A stretch of DNA of 48,754 bases from Vicinamibacteria bacterium. Lineage in GTDB: Bacteria > Acidobacteriota > Vicinamibacteria > Fen-336. The stretch lies in the NCBI GenBank assembly GCA_023701125.1, contig JAMPXO010000026.1, forward strand, positions 1-48,754, written 5' to 3'. Below the pieces are notes generated by a model. It worked only from the letters and a program-made list of their open reading frames with translations. It had not been told where the DNA came from and made no database searches. Of the stretch, positions 15,690-24,811 are shown in pieces (position 1 is the first letter of the stretch; every line of letters begins with the position of its first letter). The position numbers were made by a program, and so were the translations under genes.

Positions 15690-16847
15690 ATGCCCGACTC
15701 GATCACCGACCCGCGGGCCCACGTCGCCGCCCAGCTCGAGGAGCAGGCCGAGGCCTGCGCGGCGATGGGCTCGCCGCTCTATGCCTCGCTGCTGGGCCAC
15801 GCGGCCACCGACGTGCACGCCGCGGGACCGTGCTGGGACGTGCTGCGCGACCACGTCCTGCCCGGCCGCGGCGACGCGCTCGCGCTGCGCTTCATGGCCG
15901 CCGTTCACCGCCTCGTCCTGGCGGGGGACGCCCCGACGCTGGCGGCGCTCTACGCCGAATCGCGCGCGCCCGAGGTCTGCGTGCAGCGCAACGCCGCGGT
16001 CTGGCCCGCCTTCGTCGAGACCGTGGCGACGCACCGCGAGACGCTCGCGCGCGACGTCGCCGTGCCGTGCCAGACCAACGAGGTCGGCCGCTCGGCCGGG
16101 CTGATGTTCGGCTTCCTCGACCTCGCGGCGACGACGGGCCGACCCCTGCGCCTGCTCGAGGTCGGGGCCTCCGCGGGCCTCAACCTGCGCTTCGACCACT
16201 TCCGCTACGGCGGCGGCGGCGCCTGCTGGGGCGACGCCGGCTCCCCCGTCGACCTGACGGGCTTGTGGGCGGAGGCGCCGCCGCACGTGGACGCGCCGCT
16301 GGCGGTCGCCTCGCGGCAAGGCTGCGACCCGAACCCGATCGACGTGACCACGCCCAGGGGTTTGGGGGCGGAGGAGCTCCGTTCGCGACGGAGCCCCCAT
16401 GGGACCGACGCCGGGTTCACCCCGGCGTCGGAACCCGATGCCCGCCGCGCGCTGCTCGCCTCGGTGTGGGCCGACCAGGGCCCACGCTTCCACCGGCTCG
16501 AGGGCGCGCTGGCGCTGGCCGCGCAGGTTCCGGCCACGGTCGTGCGCGCCTCCGCCGACGCGTTCGTCGCGGAACAACTCGCCGCCTCCACCCCGGGCGT
16601 CACCACCGTCGTCTATCACTCGGTGGTGCAGGAGTACTTCGACGCGGGCACCGCCCTTCGCTTCCGCGCCGCGCTGGAGGCAGCCGGGGCGCGGGCGACG
16701 GCGGAGGCGCCAGTGGCCTGGCTGCGGCTCGAACCGGTCAGCGCATTGCGCCACCACGGCGTGACGCTGACGACGTGGCCGGGCGGGGACGAGCGGCTGC
16801 TCGCGGTCTGCGGGGCCCACGGCCAGGGCGCGCGGCCGCAGCGCTGA
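15690..16847 (+). CDS. DUF2332 family protein interrupted by an in-frame repeat
   Basis: 385 residues. Most of the chain matches DUF2332, large uncharacterised proteins: RLLEVGASAGLNLRFDHFRY resembles a methyltransferase SAM loop, and GCDPNPIDVTTP, VYHSVVQEYF and LTTWPGGDERLLAVCGAHG follow. Codons for residues ~223-249 are supplied by one unit of the palindromic repeat (16357-16437), placed between DVTTP and DARRALLASVWADQ. The frame stays open on both sides, so the product carries a foreign 27-residue loop. Function unknown; whether the protein still folds is unknown. TATCCT lies 11 nt before the ATG. Confidence 0.85.
   Translation: MPDSITDPRAHVAAQLEEQAEACAAMGSPLYASLLGHAATDVHAAGPCWDVLRDHVLPGRGDALALRFMAAVHRLVLAGDAPTLAALYAESRAPEVCVQRNAAVWPAFVETVATHRETLARDVAVPCQTNEVGRSAGLMFGFLDLAATTGRPLRLLEVGASAGLNLRFDHFRYGGGGACWGDAGSPVDLTGLWAEAPPHVDAPLAVASRQGCDPNPIDVTTPRGLGAEELRSRRSPHGTDAGFTPASEPDARRALLASVWADQGPRFHRLEGALALAAQVPATVVRASADAFVAEQLAASTPGVTTVVYHSVVQEYFDAGTALRFRAALEAAGARATAEAPVAWLRLEPVSALRHHGVTLTTWPGGDERLLAVCGAHGQGARPQR
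16357..16437 (+). repeat. Palindromic element inserted in frame within the DUF2332 gene
   Basis: A single unit of exactly 81 bp from GGGGTTT to GAACCCG. Each array C unit measured the same way is 82 bp. This copy lacks one G (GAGCTCC against GAGCGTCC), which makes it 27 whole codons. Both hairpins are retained: GGGGGC/GCCCCC with CTCCG/CGGAG, and CCGACGCCGGG paired perfectly with CCCGGCGTCGG. It has no stop codon in the frame used, because GACGGAG replaces the GACGTAG found in several other copies. Confidence 0.92.
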
Positions 16848-16888
16848 CCGCGGCTACCATCGAAAACGGAGCGGAGGAAGGAACGAGC

Positions 16889-18010
16889 GTGACGATCATC
16901 GCAGGCGTGCTGCACGACCCCGAGAGCGGCAAGAGCCGCCGCGCAGAGGCCCGCATCGCGGACGGCCGGCTGAGCGTCGACGCGGAGTCGGGCCCGCAGC
17001 AGGCGACACTCGGGGCCGTCGAGATCACCACCGGCGGCTGGCAGGCGCAGGCCGTCCACCTCGGCTGGCGCGACGGCGCCGGTCGGACGTGGGCGTTCAC
17101 CGTCGAGGACCCCGCGGCACGGGCGGCGCTCGCGGCGGCGCTGCCGCCGGCCCTGGCCGCGAAGGTCGCGGCCAGCCATGGCGCCGAGCGCCGCGTCCAG
17201 CGCTCGGGGCGACTGGCGCTCGCGCTGCTCGGCGCCTTCTTCACGCTGCCGCTGGTGTTGCTCGCGCTGCTGTTCGCCTTCCGCGAGCCGCTGCTCGACT
17301 GGGTGGTGGCGCGGCTTCCCACGTCCGTCGACGCCCGGCTCGGCCAGCTCACGGCCGAGCAGGTCAAGGCCACCGGCAAGCTGGTCGAGACCGGCCCCGC
17401 GGTGGACGCGGTGAAGGCGATCGGCGACCGGTTGCTCGCCCACGCGCCCGCCCACCCCCACGAGTTCCGCTTCGCAGTGATGGAGGACCCGAGCCTCAAC
17501 GCCTTCGCGGCGCCCGGTGGTTTCGTCGTCGTCCACACCGGCCTGATCGCGGCCGCGGACGGCCCGGAAGAAGTCGCGGGCGTGCTCGGCCACGAGATCG
17601 CCCACGTGCTGCGCCGCCACTCGTTGCGGCAGATGGCCTTCGAGCTGGGCCTGACCGCGCTCGTGCAGCTCGCGGTCGGCAGTGCCGACGGCGCGGTGGC
17701 GATCCTGACCGGGACGGCGCAGCAGCTCTCGGGGCTGTCCTTCTCGCGCGATCAGGAGAGCGAGGCCGACCGCCTCGGCCTCGACCTGCTGCAGGCGGCG
17801 AGGCTGCCGGGCGAGGGCCTGCCCCGCTTCTTCGACCGGCTGGCGAAGGAGGGCGGCAACGCGGTGCCGGCCTTCCTGTCCTCCCACCCGCAGAGCGACG
17901 AGCGCCGCGAGGCGCTCGCGGCGGAGCTGGCCCGGCGCGGAGAGTGGGCGACGGATCCGCTGGCCCTGGAGTGGTCGGCGGTGCGCGACTCGGTGGCCGC
18001 AAAGAACTGA
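16889..18010 (+). CDS. M48 family zinc metalloprotease, membrane anchored
   Basis: 373 residues. An N-terminal ~100-residue beta-rich domain is followed by a transmembrane segment at ~108-131 and the M48 protease domain. Its active site is GHEIAHVLRRHS (H235, E236, H239) with third zinc ligand E292 in QESEADRLGLD; SSHPQSDERREAL is the usual M48 ending. Likely an envelope quality-control protease. It starts with GTG after a GGAGGAAGGA ribosome-binding site; a TACCAT box at 16855-16860 may be its -10. It is directly followed by a fragment of another M48-type gene. Confidence 0.88.
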   Translation: MTIIAGVLHDPESGKSRRAEARIADGRLSVDAESGPQQATLGAVEITTGGWQAQAVHLGWRDGAGRTWAFTVEDPAARAALAAALPPALAAKVAASHGAERRVQRSGRLALALLGAFFTLPLVLLALLFAFREPLLDWVVARLPTSVDARLGQLTAEQVKATGKLVETGPAVDAVKAIGDRLLAHAPAHPHEFRFAVMEDPSLNAFAAPGGFVVVHTGLIAAADGPEEVAGVLGHEIAHVLRRHSLRQMAFELGLTALVQLAVGSADGAVAILTGTAQQLSGLSFSRDQESEADRLGLDLLQAARLPGEGLPRFFDRLAKEGGNAVPAFLSSHPQSDERREALAAELARRGEWATDPLALEWSAVRDSVAAKN

Positions 18011-18041
18011 TCCGTCAGGGAAGGAGCCATGCTGCCGCTCG

Positions 18042-18200
18042 CTCAAGTTCGCGGCGGACGCCACCGGCGCCGCGGCCGACGCGCAGAGCGCCCACCTGTT
18101 CATCGTCAGCCCGCTGGCCGGCGGCGGCGGGTTGGGCGCCCTGTTCCGCACCCACCCGCTGACGGAGGAGCGCGTGCGAAGCCTGCTGGCGCTCGCGTGA
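18042..18200 (+). pseudogene. C-terminal remnant of an HtpX-like M48 peptidase
   Basis: A 52-codon frame reading SLKFAADATGAAADAQSAHL, then FIVSPLAGGGG, LFRTHPLTEERVRSLLALA and a stop. Intact HtpX proteins end with the same layout: a FIVNPL-like strand, then FxTHPPTEERI. The catalytic HExxH and E are absent. A good ribosome-binding site and ATG (AAGGAGCCATG, 18021-18031) sit just upstream but in another frame, as if a deletion fused the old start region to the tail. Not expected to give a functional product. Confidence 0.65.
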
Positions 18201-18252
18201 TCGCACCCGGGCGCGGGCCGCGCAGGTCTGGCACCGGCGCGGCCCGCGGTGG

Positions 18253-18264
18253 TAGCCTCCCCAC
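18253..18264 (+). promoter_or_regulatory. Leaderless-type -10 box for the peroxiredoxin gene
   Basis: TAGCCT, then six bases (CCCCAC), then ATG. The same TAGCCT box lies upstream of sucA, where a consensus -35 accompanies it. Here no good -35 is visible. This spacing supports the upstream ATG at 18265 as a used start. Confidence 0.45.
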
Positions 18265-18762
18265 ATGAAGACCCTGTTGGCCGCCGCGGCCCTCGCGGCG
18301 TTGCTCTCCGAGGAGGCCCCGATGAAGATCAAGGCCGGCGACGTCGCGCCGGACTTCAAGCTCGCCGCCTCGACGGGCCAGACCGTCGCGCTCGCCGACT
18401 TCGCCGGCAAGCAGACCGTGGTCCTGGCCTTCTACCCCAAGGCGTTCACCGGTGGTTGAACGCGCGAGATGACGGCGTTCCGCGATCAGAAGCAGAGCTT
18501 CGCGGACGCCGGTGCCCAGGTCCTGGGCATCTCGATGGACGACCTCGCCACCCAGACGAAGTTCGCGGAGAGCCTGACCACCGGCTTCCCGCTGCTGGCC
18601 GACCCCGACGGCGCCGTCGCCACGGCGTACGGCGTGAAGGGCGCGGGCTACGCCAACCGCGTCACGTTCGTGATCGGCAAGGACGGCAAGGTGCAGGCGG
18701 TGTTCGAGGGCAAGGACGCGCTCGACCCGGCCGGCGCGCTGGCCGCCTGCAGCCGCAAGTAG
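18265..18762 (+). CDS. Selenocysteine-containing peroxiredoxin (in-frame TGA at 18457)
   Basis: 165 residues if TGA codon 65 is read as selenocysteine. The frame before the TGA is a peroxiredoxin N-terminus (AGDVAPDFKLAASTGQTVAL, VVLAFYPKAFTGG). After the TGA the same frame continues TREMTAFRDQ, LGISMDD, FPLLADPDGAVATAYGVKG and RVTFVIGKDGKVQAVFEG. AhpC/TSA-family proteins have FYPxxFTxxC-T at this point, so TGA replaces exactly the peroxidatic Cys. A late Cys (AACSRK) could resolve the intermediate. A SECIS-like hairpin follows. The first 20 residues look like a short signal sequence; an alternative ATG at 18322 has a GAGGAGG site. The role is reduction of peroxides. OsmC follows. Confidence 0.85.
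18475..18509 (+). promoter_or_regulatory. Putative bacterial SECIS hairpin
   Basis: Downstream of the TGA the mRNA can form GCG-TCCGC...GCGGA-CGC (one bulged T, and a 5-nt bulge GATCA on the 5' side) capped by GAAGC-AGA-GCTTC. The apical loop AGA begins 35 nt after the TGA (34 nt between) and has G as its second base. That is compatible with what is known of bacterial SECIS elements, which lie inside the coding region shortly after UGA. A smaller alternative stem, GAACGC/GCGTTC at 18458-18480, overlaps the TGA itself. Confidence 0.55.
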
Positions 18763-18782
18763 TCGCAACCCCCGGAGGCACC

Positions 18783-19187
18783 GTGGCCGGATTGACGCTG
18801 GACGTGCGTTGGCGGGGCGAGGGCCTGGTCTTCGACGGGCGCTCGGGCGAACGCACGATCGTGCTCGACGGCAACGACACGGTCTCCGTCTCGCCCGTCG
18901 AGGCCGTGGCCCACGGCCTCGCCGGCTGCATGGCGATCGACGTCGTCGACATCCTGCAGAAGGGACGGCTGCCGCTGCGCGGCCTGTCCGCGCGGCTGGA
19001 GGCGGAACGAGCGCCGGCGCCGCCGAAGCGCATCACGTCGATCAAGCTGCACTTCACGGTCGAGGGCGACGTGCCCGCCGATCGCGTGGAGCGCGCGATC
19101 GAGTTGTCGCACGAGACCTACTGCTCCGTGTGGCACTCGCTGCGCCAGGACATCGCCTTCGAGTGCACCTTCACCGTCGTCCCCTGA
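18783..19187 (+). CDS. OsmC/Ohr family peroxidase-like protein
   Basis: 134 residues with the family's two reactive cysteines: C49 in HGLAGCMAIDVVDIL and C114 in SHETYCSVWHSL. OsmC/Ohr proteins reduce organic hydroperoxides using this Cys pair, often with lipoyl or dihydrolipoamide electrons. It starts with GTG 4 nt after GGAGG. It lies 20 bp after the selenocysteine peroxiredoxin and 14 bp before the DUF1801 gene, so the three look like one transcript with a peroxide-defence core. Confidence 0.85.
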   Translation: MAGLTLDVRWRGEGLVFDGRSGERTIVLDGNDTVSVSPVEAVAHGLAGCMAIDVVDILQKGRLPLRGLSARLEAERAPAPPKRITSIKLHFTVEGDVPADRVERAIELSHETYCSVWHSLRQDIAFECTFTVVP

Positions 19188-19201
19188 CCGGAGGCAAGCC
19201 G

Positions 19202-19696
19202 ATGGCCAAGGCCGAGCTGAAGACGAAAGAGAACGACCAGAGCGTCGCCGGCTTCCTCGCGACCGTGGCCGACCCGGAGCGCCGGCGCGAGTGCGAGACG
19301 ATCGTGGCGCTGATGCAGCGCGCGACCGGCGAGCCGCCGCGGATGTGGGGCACCAGCATCGTCGGCTTCGGCCGCTACCGCTATCGCTCGCCCGCCACGG
19401 GCCGCGAGGGCGACTGGATGCTGACCGGGTTCTCCCCGCGCAAGCAGGCGCTGACGCTCTACCTGATGTCGGGCTTCGCTCCGCTCGCCGACCTGATGGT
19501 GAAGCTCGGCAAGCACTCGACCGGCGGCTCGTGCCTGTACGTGAAGAAGCTCGCCGACGTCGACCTGAAGGTGCTGGAGCAGGCCGTGAAGCGCAGTATC
19601 AGGAGCCCGATGGGCGCCGCCAGCGCCGCCCCGGCGAAGCCGGCCGCCGCCCGCAAGGCGCCGGCCCGGAAGAAGGCCGCGGCGAAGAAGCGCTAG
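19202..19696 (+). CDS. DUF1801 domain protein with Lys/Ala-rich tail
   Basis: 164 residues. The DUF1801 (YdhG-like) domain covers ~10-135: VAGFLATVADPERRRECETI, MWGTSIVGFGRYRYR, WMLTGFSPRKQALTLYLM and GKHSTGGSCLYVKKL. The function of this domain is poorly known. The last ~30 residues are a low-complexity Ala/Pro/Lys tail (KPAAARKAPARKKAAAKKR) like histone H1-type DNA-binding tails, so nucleic-acid association is possible. A GGAGG-type site precedes the ATG. The 3' end overlaps the convergent M28 peptidase gene by 4 nt. Confidence 0.8.
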   Translation: MAKAELKTKENDQSVAGFLATVADPERRRECETIVALMQRATGEPPRMWGTSIVGFGRYRYRSPATGREGDWMLTGFSPRKQALTLYLMSGFAPLADLMVKLGKHSTGGSCLYVKKLADVDLKVLEQAVKRSIRSPMGAASAAPAKPAAARKAPARKKAAAKKR

Positions 19697-21126
19697 CGTC
19701 CCGCCAACCCGAGGAGCACCCGCTCGAGCAGGGTGACGATGCGGTCGATCCCCCGCTCGTCGATCCGTCCCGAGACGTCGGACGGGCGGTGGTAGTCGGC
19801 GTGCACGCCCGTGAACAGGAACAGCACCGGCTTGCCGGCCTGCGCGAACGGCGCGTGATCGGAAGGCCCGAAGCCGCCCTCGTGCCACAGCAGCTTCAGC
19901 CCCAGGCCCACGTTGGCCTGCTCCACCAGCGGTTTCCAGCGCGGGCTGGTGTCGACGCCGTGGACCTGCAGCACGTCGCCGCGCAGGCGGCCGATCATGT
20001 CCAGGTTGGCCATCGCCACGATCCGCTCGAGCGGCACCGGGCTGTGCTCCACGAAGTGGAGCGAGCCCAGCGTGCCCAGCTCTTCGGCCCCGAACGAGAC
20101 GAACAGCAGCGAGCGCTCCAGCTCGCTCGCTCGTGGCGCGAGCCGCCGCGCCAGCTCCAGCAGGCCGGCCGTGCCCGAGGCGTTGTCGTCGGCGCCGTGG
20201 TGGACCTTGCCGTCCGGTGACGGGTCGAGCGAACCCGACGCGCCGAGGCCGAGGTGGTCGTGGTGGGCGCCGACGACCACGACCTCGCGGGCGCCGGGCG
20301 CGGGCAGCAGGCCGATCACGTTGCGGGTGCGGGCGCGGCGCGGCGTCAGGTCCGCCTCCACCCGCGCCACGACGGGCAGCGCGCGCGACGCGGGCAGGCC
20401 CGCGTCGGCCGCCTGCTGCAGCGCGTCGAGCGACGTGCCCGCGCCGGCGAACGCGCGATCGGCGGCCTTGCGCGTCAGCGCCAGCACGGGCAGCCCGACG
20501 TCGCGCAGCGACGCGTCCTGGCGCAGCGGCGTGAGCTCGTCGCCGCCGACCCGGGTGCGTGGACCGGTCACGAACAGCACCGCGGCAGCGCCGCGCGCGC
20601 GCGCGTTCAGGGCCTTGCGCCGCAGGTCCGTGAAGGCCGCCCACGGCGAGTCCCAGGCCAGGCCGTCGGGCCCGTAGCGCAGCATGAGCACCGGCTTGCC
20701 GACGACGTCGAGCCCTGCGAAGTCGTCGCGACCGAGGCTCGGCGCCACCAGCCCGTAGCCGGCGAAGACCAACTCGCCCGCCGCCGCACCGGCCGCCGAG
20801 AAGGACAGCGGCCGGAAGTCGCGGCCCAGCTCGAGCCGCGAGCCCGCGCCCAGCTCCAGGCGGTTCTGGCCACCCAGGCTCGCGCCGTCGACGAAGTCGA
20901 AGGCCTGGAAGAAGCTGCCGTCGGCGGCGCCGGCGGCGAGGCCGGCGGCGGCGAACTGCTCCGCGATCCACTCGGCCGCGGCGTCGGCACCGGCGCTGCC
21001 CGCGCGACGCCCCTGCCAGGCGTCGGCGGCGAGACGGGCCACGTCCTTTTCGATGCGGCGCGCGTCGGCGGCGGCCGGCAGCGCCAGCGCCAGCGCCAGC
21101 GACGCGGCCAGGGAGCGAAACCGCAT
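19693..21126 (-). CDS. Secreted M28 zinc aminopeptidase
   Basis: 477 residues with a signal peptide (MRFRSLAASLALALALPAAA), a central PA-like insert (~110-260) and an M28 catalytic domain. Metal and catalytic residues are in order: VVGAHHDHLG (His), HHGADDNASG (bridging Asp), FGAEELG (Glu pair), NLDMIGR (Asp) and DYHRPSDV (His). Such enzymes release N-terminal amino acids from peptides outside the cytoplasm. A TATGAT box lies 9 nt before the ATG. Repeat array C begins about 30 bp upstream of the start. Confidence 0.9.
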   Translation of the reverse strand: MRFRSLAASLALALALPAAADARRIEKDVARLAADAWQGRRAGSAGADAAAEWIAEQFAAAGLAAGAADGSFFQAFDFVDGASLGGQNRLELGAGSRLELGRDFRPLSFSAAGAAAGELVFAGYGLVAPSLGRDDFAGLDVVGKPVLMLRYGPDGLAWDSPWAAFTDLRRKALNARARGAAAVLFVTGPRTRVGGDELTPLRQDASLRDVGLPVLALTRKAADRAFAGAGTSLDALQQAADAGLPASRALPVVARVEADLTPRRARTRNVIGLLPAPGAREVVVVGAHHDHLGLGASGSLDPSPDGKVHHGADDNASGTAGLLELARRLAPRASELERSLLFVSFGAEELGTLGSLHFVEHSPVPLERIVAMANLDMIGRLRGDVLQVHGVDTSPRWKPLVEQANVGLGLKLLWHEGGFGPSDHAPFAQAGKPVLFLFTGVHADYHRPSDVSGRIDERGIDRIVTLLERVLLGLAGR

Positions 21127-21155
21127 GGAGTCCCGATCATAGCCGCGCGCCCGTG

Positions 21156-21321
21156 GGGGTTTGGGGGCGGTGGAGCGTCCGTTCGCGACGGAGCCCCCAT
21201 GGGACCGGCGCCGGGTTCATCCCGGCGTCGGAACCCGTCGGGGTTTGGGGGCGGAGGAGCGTCCGTTCGCGACGGAGCCCCCATGGGACCGGCGCCGGGT
21301 TCATCCCGGCGTCGGAACCCG
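21156..21321 (+). repeat. Array C of palindromic element (2 copies)
   Basis: Two nearly identical 82-bp units at 21156-21237 and 21240-21321, separated by 2 bp (84-bp period). Each has hairpin I (GGGGGC/GCCCCC around TCCGT/ACGGA) and hairpin II (CCGGCGCCGGG pairing with CCCGGCGTCGG, one wobble). GGGTTC and GAACCC could pair instead of hairpin II. The array lies between the M28 gene and the response-regulator gene. The first copy differs by GGTGG for GGAGG. Confidence 0.93.
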
Positions 21322-21333
21322 TCGGGTAAGTCT

Positions 21334-21363
21334 TTGAACCTCAAGGGGGTTTTGTGGTATTCA
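21334..21363 (+). promoter_or_regulatory. Probable promoter of the response regulator-cyclase operon
   Basis: TTGAAC at 21334-21339, 18-bp spacer, TATTCA at 21358-21363, in a locally AT-richer 78-bp stretch between array C and the start at 21400. This is a moderate match to a sigma70 promoter and gives a leader of about 30 nt. Confidence 0.4.
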
Positions 21364-21399
21364 TTGCCCCTGATCATCTAGCACGGGGTAAGCCGAGGA

Positions 21400-21785
21400 A
21401 TGCCGAAGATCCTGCTCGTGGAAGACAACGAGATGAACCGCGACATGCTGTCGCGCCGGCTCATCCGCAAGGGCTACGAGGTCGTCATCGCCGTCGACGG
21501 CGGCGAGGGCCACGAGATGGCCCAGACGATCAACCCGGACCTGATCCTGCTCGACATGAGCCTGCCTGTCCTCGACGGATGGGAAGTGGCCCGCCGCCTC
21601 AAGGGCAACGAGGCGACGAAGAAGATCCCGATCATCGCCCTGACGGCGCACGCCATGGCCGGCGACCGCGAGAAGGCGCTCGAAGCGGGTTGCGACGACT
21701 ACGACACCAAGCCGATCGAGCTGCCGCGCCTGTTGGGCAAGATGGAGGCGATGCTCGGGGGTCCGCCGGCCCCCGCCACGCCCGC

Positions 21786-21789
<4 letters not shown>
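21400..21789 (+). CDS. Single-domain response regulator
   Basis: 129 residues, one CheY-like receiver domain. The acidic pocket is VEDNEMN (E8, D9), the phospho-acceptor D52 is in LILLDMSLP, T82 is in IIALTAHAM, and K104 is in YDTKPIEL. There is no output domain. The stop overlaps the GTG start of the DHp-REC-cyclase gene (GTGA), so the two are coupled and probably act together, for example as a phosphate shuttle or sink. Only GAGG is visible as a ribosome-binding site. Confidence 0.92.
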
Positions 21790-23414
<1,625 letters not shown>

Positions 23415-23421
23415 CCCACCG

Positions 23422-23880
23422 TCACTTCACCTCGTCCAAATGCCAGCCGGGGTGGAGCCAGCGGCCGTCGCGCTGCACGAACAGCTCGGTCAGCCGGCCG
23501 CTCACGTTCTGCTCGACGCCCTCCGCGAGCACCACCGCGACGAAGCGCCCGTACAGCACCACGACCTCGCCGTAACGCTGCGCGCGCGTCTCCGGGAACT
23601 CCAGCCGGACGAGGCGCCCACCCGCCGCCAGGAACGCCCGCGACTGGCCGAGCGTCCGCTCCAGGTCGGAGAACGGGCCGTCGCTCCAGCCGATGCCGAT
23701 GAACTCGGGCGGCAGCATGCCGCGCAGCGCGGCCTCGTCGCCTGCGAACCAGGCCCGCCACGCGGCCTCGCGCAGCGCCAGCACCTCGGCTGGTGCCGTC
23801 TCGGGCTCCGCGGCCGCAGCCGTCGACGCCGCCAGTGCGGCCAGACCCAGGGTCAGGACCAGGGCTCTCGCGTTCACCAT
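23422..23880 (-). CDS. Secreted NTF2-like (SnoaL/DUF4440-type) protein
   Basis: 152 residues. Signal peptide MVNARALVLTLGLAALAAST ending near AAAAEP. The mature part has the cone-shaped NTF2 pattern: VLALREAAWRAWFAGDEAAL, LPPEFIGIGW, RYGEVVVLYGRFVAVV and LFVQRDGRWLHPGWHLDEV. Such domains are enzymes or small-molecule binders, and nothing specific can be assigned. A GAGGAGG site lies just before the ATG. It is divergent from the AraC regulator (121 bp) and may be its target. Confidence 0.75.
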   Translation of the reverse strand: MVNARALVLTLGLAALAASTAAAAEPETAPAEVLALREAAWRAWFAGDEAALRGMLPPEFIGIGWSDGPFSDLERTLGQSRAFLAAGGRLVRLEFPETRAQRYGEVVVLYGRFVAVVLAEGVEQNVSGRLTELFVQRDGRWLHPGWHLDEVK

Positions 23881-23989
23881 CACACCTCCTCGTGGGTGGG
23901 GACAGTCTCGGCCCCGAGGCGCACGGCGGCTTGCGGTTTCTTGCGGGATGCGCGGGACGAAAGCGTGGACCGCAGGCTGCGAGGTCCGG

Positions 23990-24001
23990 CACAATCCGCG
24001 G
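23990..24001 (+). promoter_or_regulatory. Leaderless-type -10 box for the araC-family gene
   Basis: CACAAT, then CCGCGG, then ATG. The spacer is identical to that before the permease gene at 12005 (minus strand). No ribosome-binding site is visible. Confidence 0.4.
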
Positions 24002-24811
24002 ATGAACCGGGTGACGGCGCTCCTGCGCACGCCGGCCGTCGCCGTCGAGCGCTTCGACCACGCCCCGGACGTCGCCCACCGCGACCCCGAGGGCGAGCGC
24101 GCGGCCACCCACGCGGTGAGCTTCGTGGAGGCGGGCTCGTTCCGCCTGCAGGTTGCCGGGGCCTGGCACGAGCTGACCCCGTCCCACCTGTTCGTCGCCA
24201 CCCCGGGGCTCGAGTTCGCCTGCGCCCACGACGAGGAGCACCCCGCCGACCGCTGCCTGTCGATCCGCTTCGACGAGCAGGCCGTGGAGAGCTTGCGCTC
24301 CGCCGGCGCGGCGCCGCTGGCGACCCCGGTGGTCGCGCTGGACAACCGCCGCGCGTTCCTCCGGCTGGGCCTGGGCGCGGAAGTGGACGCGGCGCGGGTC
24401 GAGGCGCTCGCCGGCGCCCTCTACTGGTCGCTGGCCGGGCCGGCCGCTGGACGGCCGCTGTTCCGTCCCGGCCAGCTCGCCTGGTACGCCGCCCGCGTCG
24501 AGCGCGCACGGACCATGATGCAGGTCCATTACGCGGAGCCGCTTTCGCTGTCGCAGCTCGCCCGCGAGGCGGGCATGAGCGTGTACCACTTCGCCCGCGT
24601 GTTCTCGGAACTCCAGGGCCAGTCGCCGCACCAGTTCCTGGTCGAGGTGCGGCTGAACGCCGCCGCGGAACGCCTGCGGGCGGGGGCGAGCGTGACGCAG
24701 ACCTGCTACGCGGTCGGCTTCGGCTCGCTCAGCCACTTCGTCACGAGCTTCCGCCGCCGCTTCGGCGTGCGTCCGTCGCAGCTCCCGCCTAGACCTTGTC
24801 GCCGGGCTTGA
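24002..24811 (+). CDS. AraC family transcriptional regulator
   Basis: 269 residues. The N-terminal ~150 residues form a cupin-like sensory domain (SFVEAGSFRLQVAGAWHEL, HLFVATPGLEFAC). The C-terminal double helix-turn-helix of AraC/XylS proteins spans ~165-262: YAEPLSLSQLAREAGMSVYH, FARVFSELQGQSPHQFLVEV, AGASVTQTCYAVGFGSLSHF and FRRRFGVRPSQL. The ligand is unknown. It is divergent from the NTF2-like gene, and its 3' end overlaps the convergent cNMP-like gene by 23 nt. Confidence 0.88.
   Translation: MNRVTALLRTPAVAVERFDHAPDVAHRDPEGERAATHAVSFVEAGSFRLQVAGAWHELTPSHLFVATPGLEFACAHDEEHPADRCLSIRFDEQAVESLRSAGAAPLATPVVALDNRRAFLRLGLGAEVDAARVEALAGALYWSLAGPAAGRPLFRPGQLAWYAARVERARTMMQVHYAEPLSLSQLAREAGMSVYHFARVFSELQGQSPHQFLVEVRLNAAAERLRAGASVTQTCYAVGFGSLSHFVTSFRRRFGVRPSQLPPRPCRRA

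Noticed and set aside
18029-18268. Frame from the ATG at 18029 with a good ribosome-binding site
   Set aside because: Arg-rich out-of-frame product; the neighbouring frame matches an HtpX tail instead.
18457-18459. Reading the TGA as a true stop or sequencing error
   Set aside because: The downstream part continues in the same frame with full family similarity and the TGA hits the catalytic position exactly; a frameshift would not preserve the frame. A TGC-to-TGA error cannot be excluded from sequence alone but is less likely given the hairpin.
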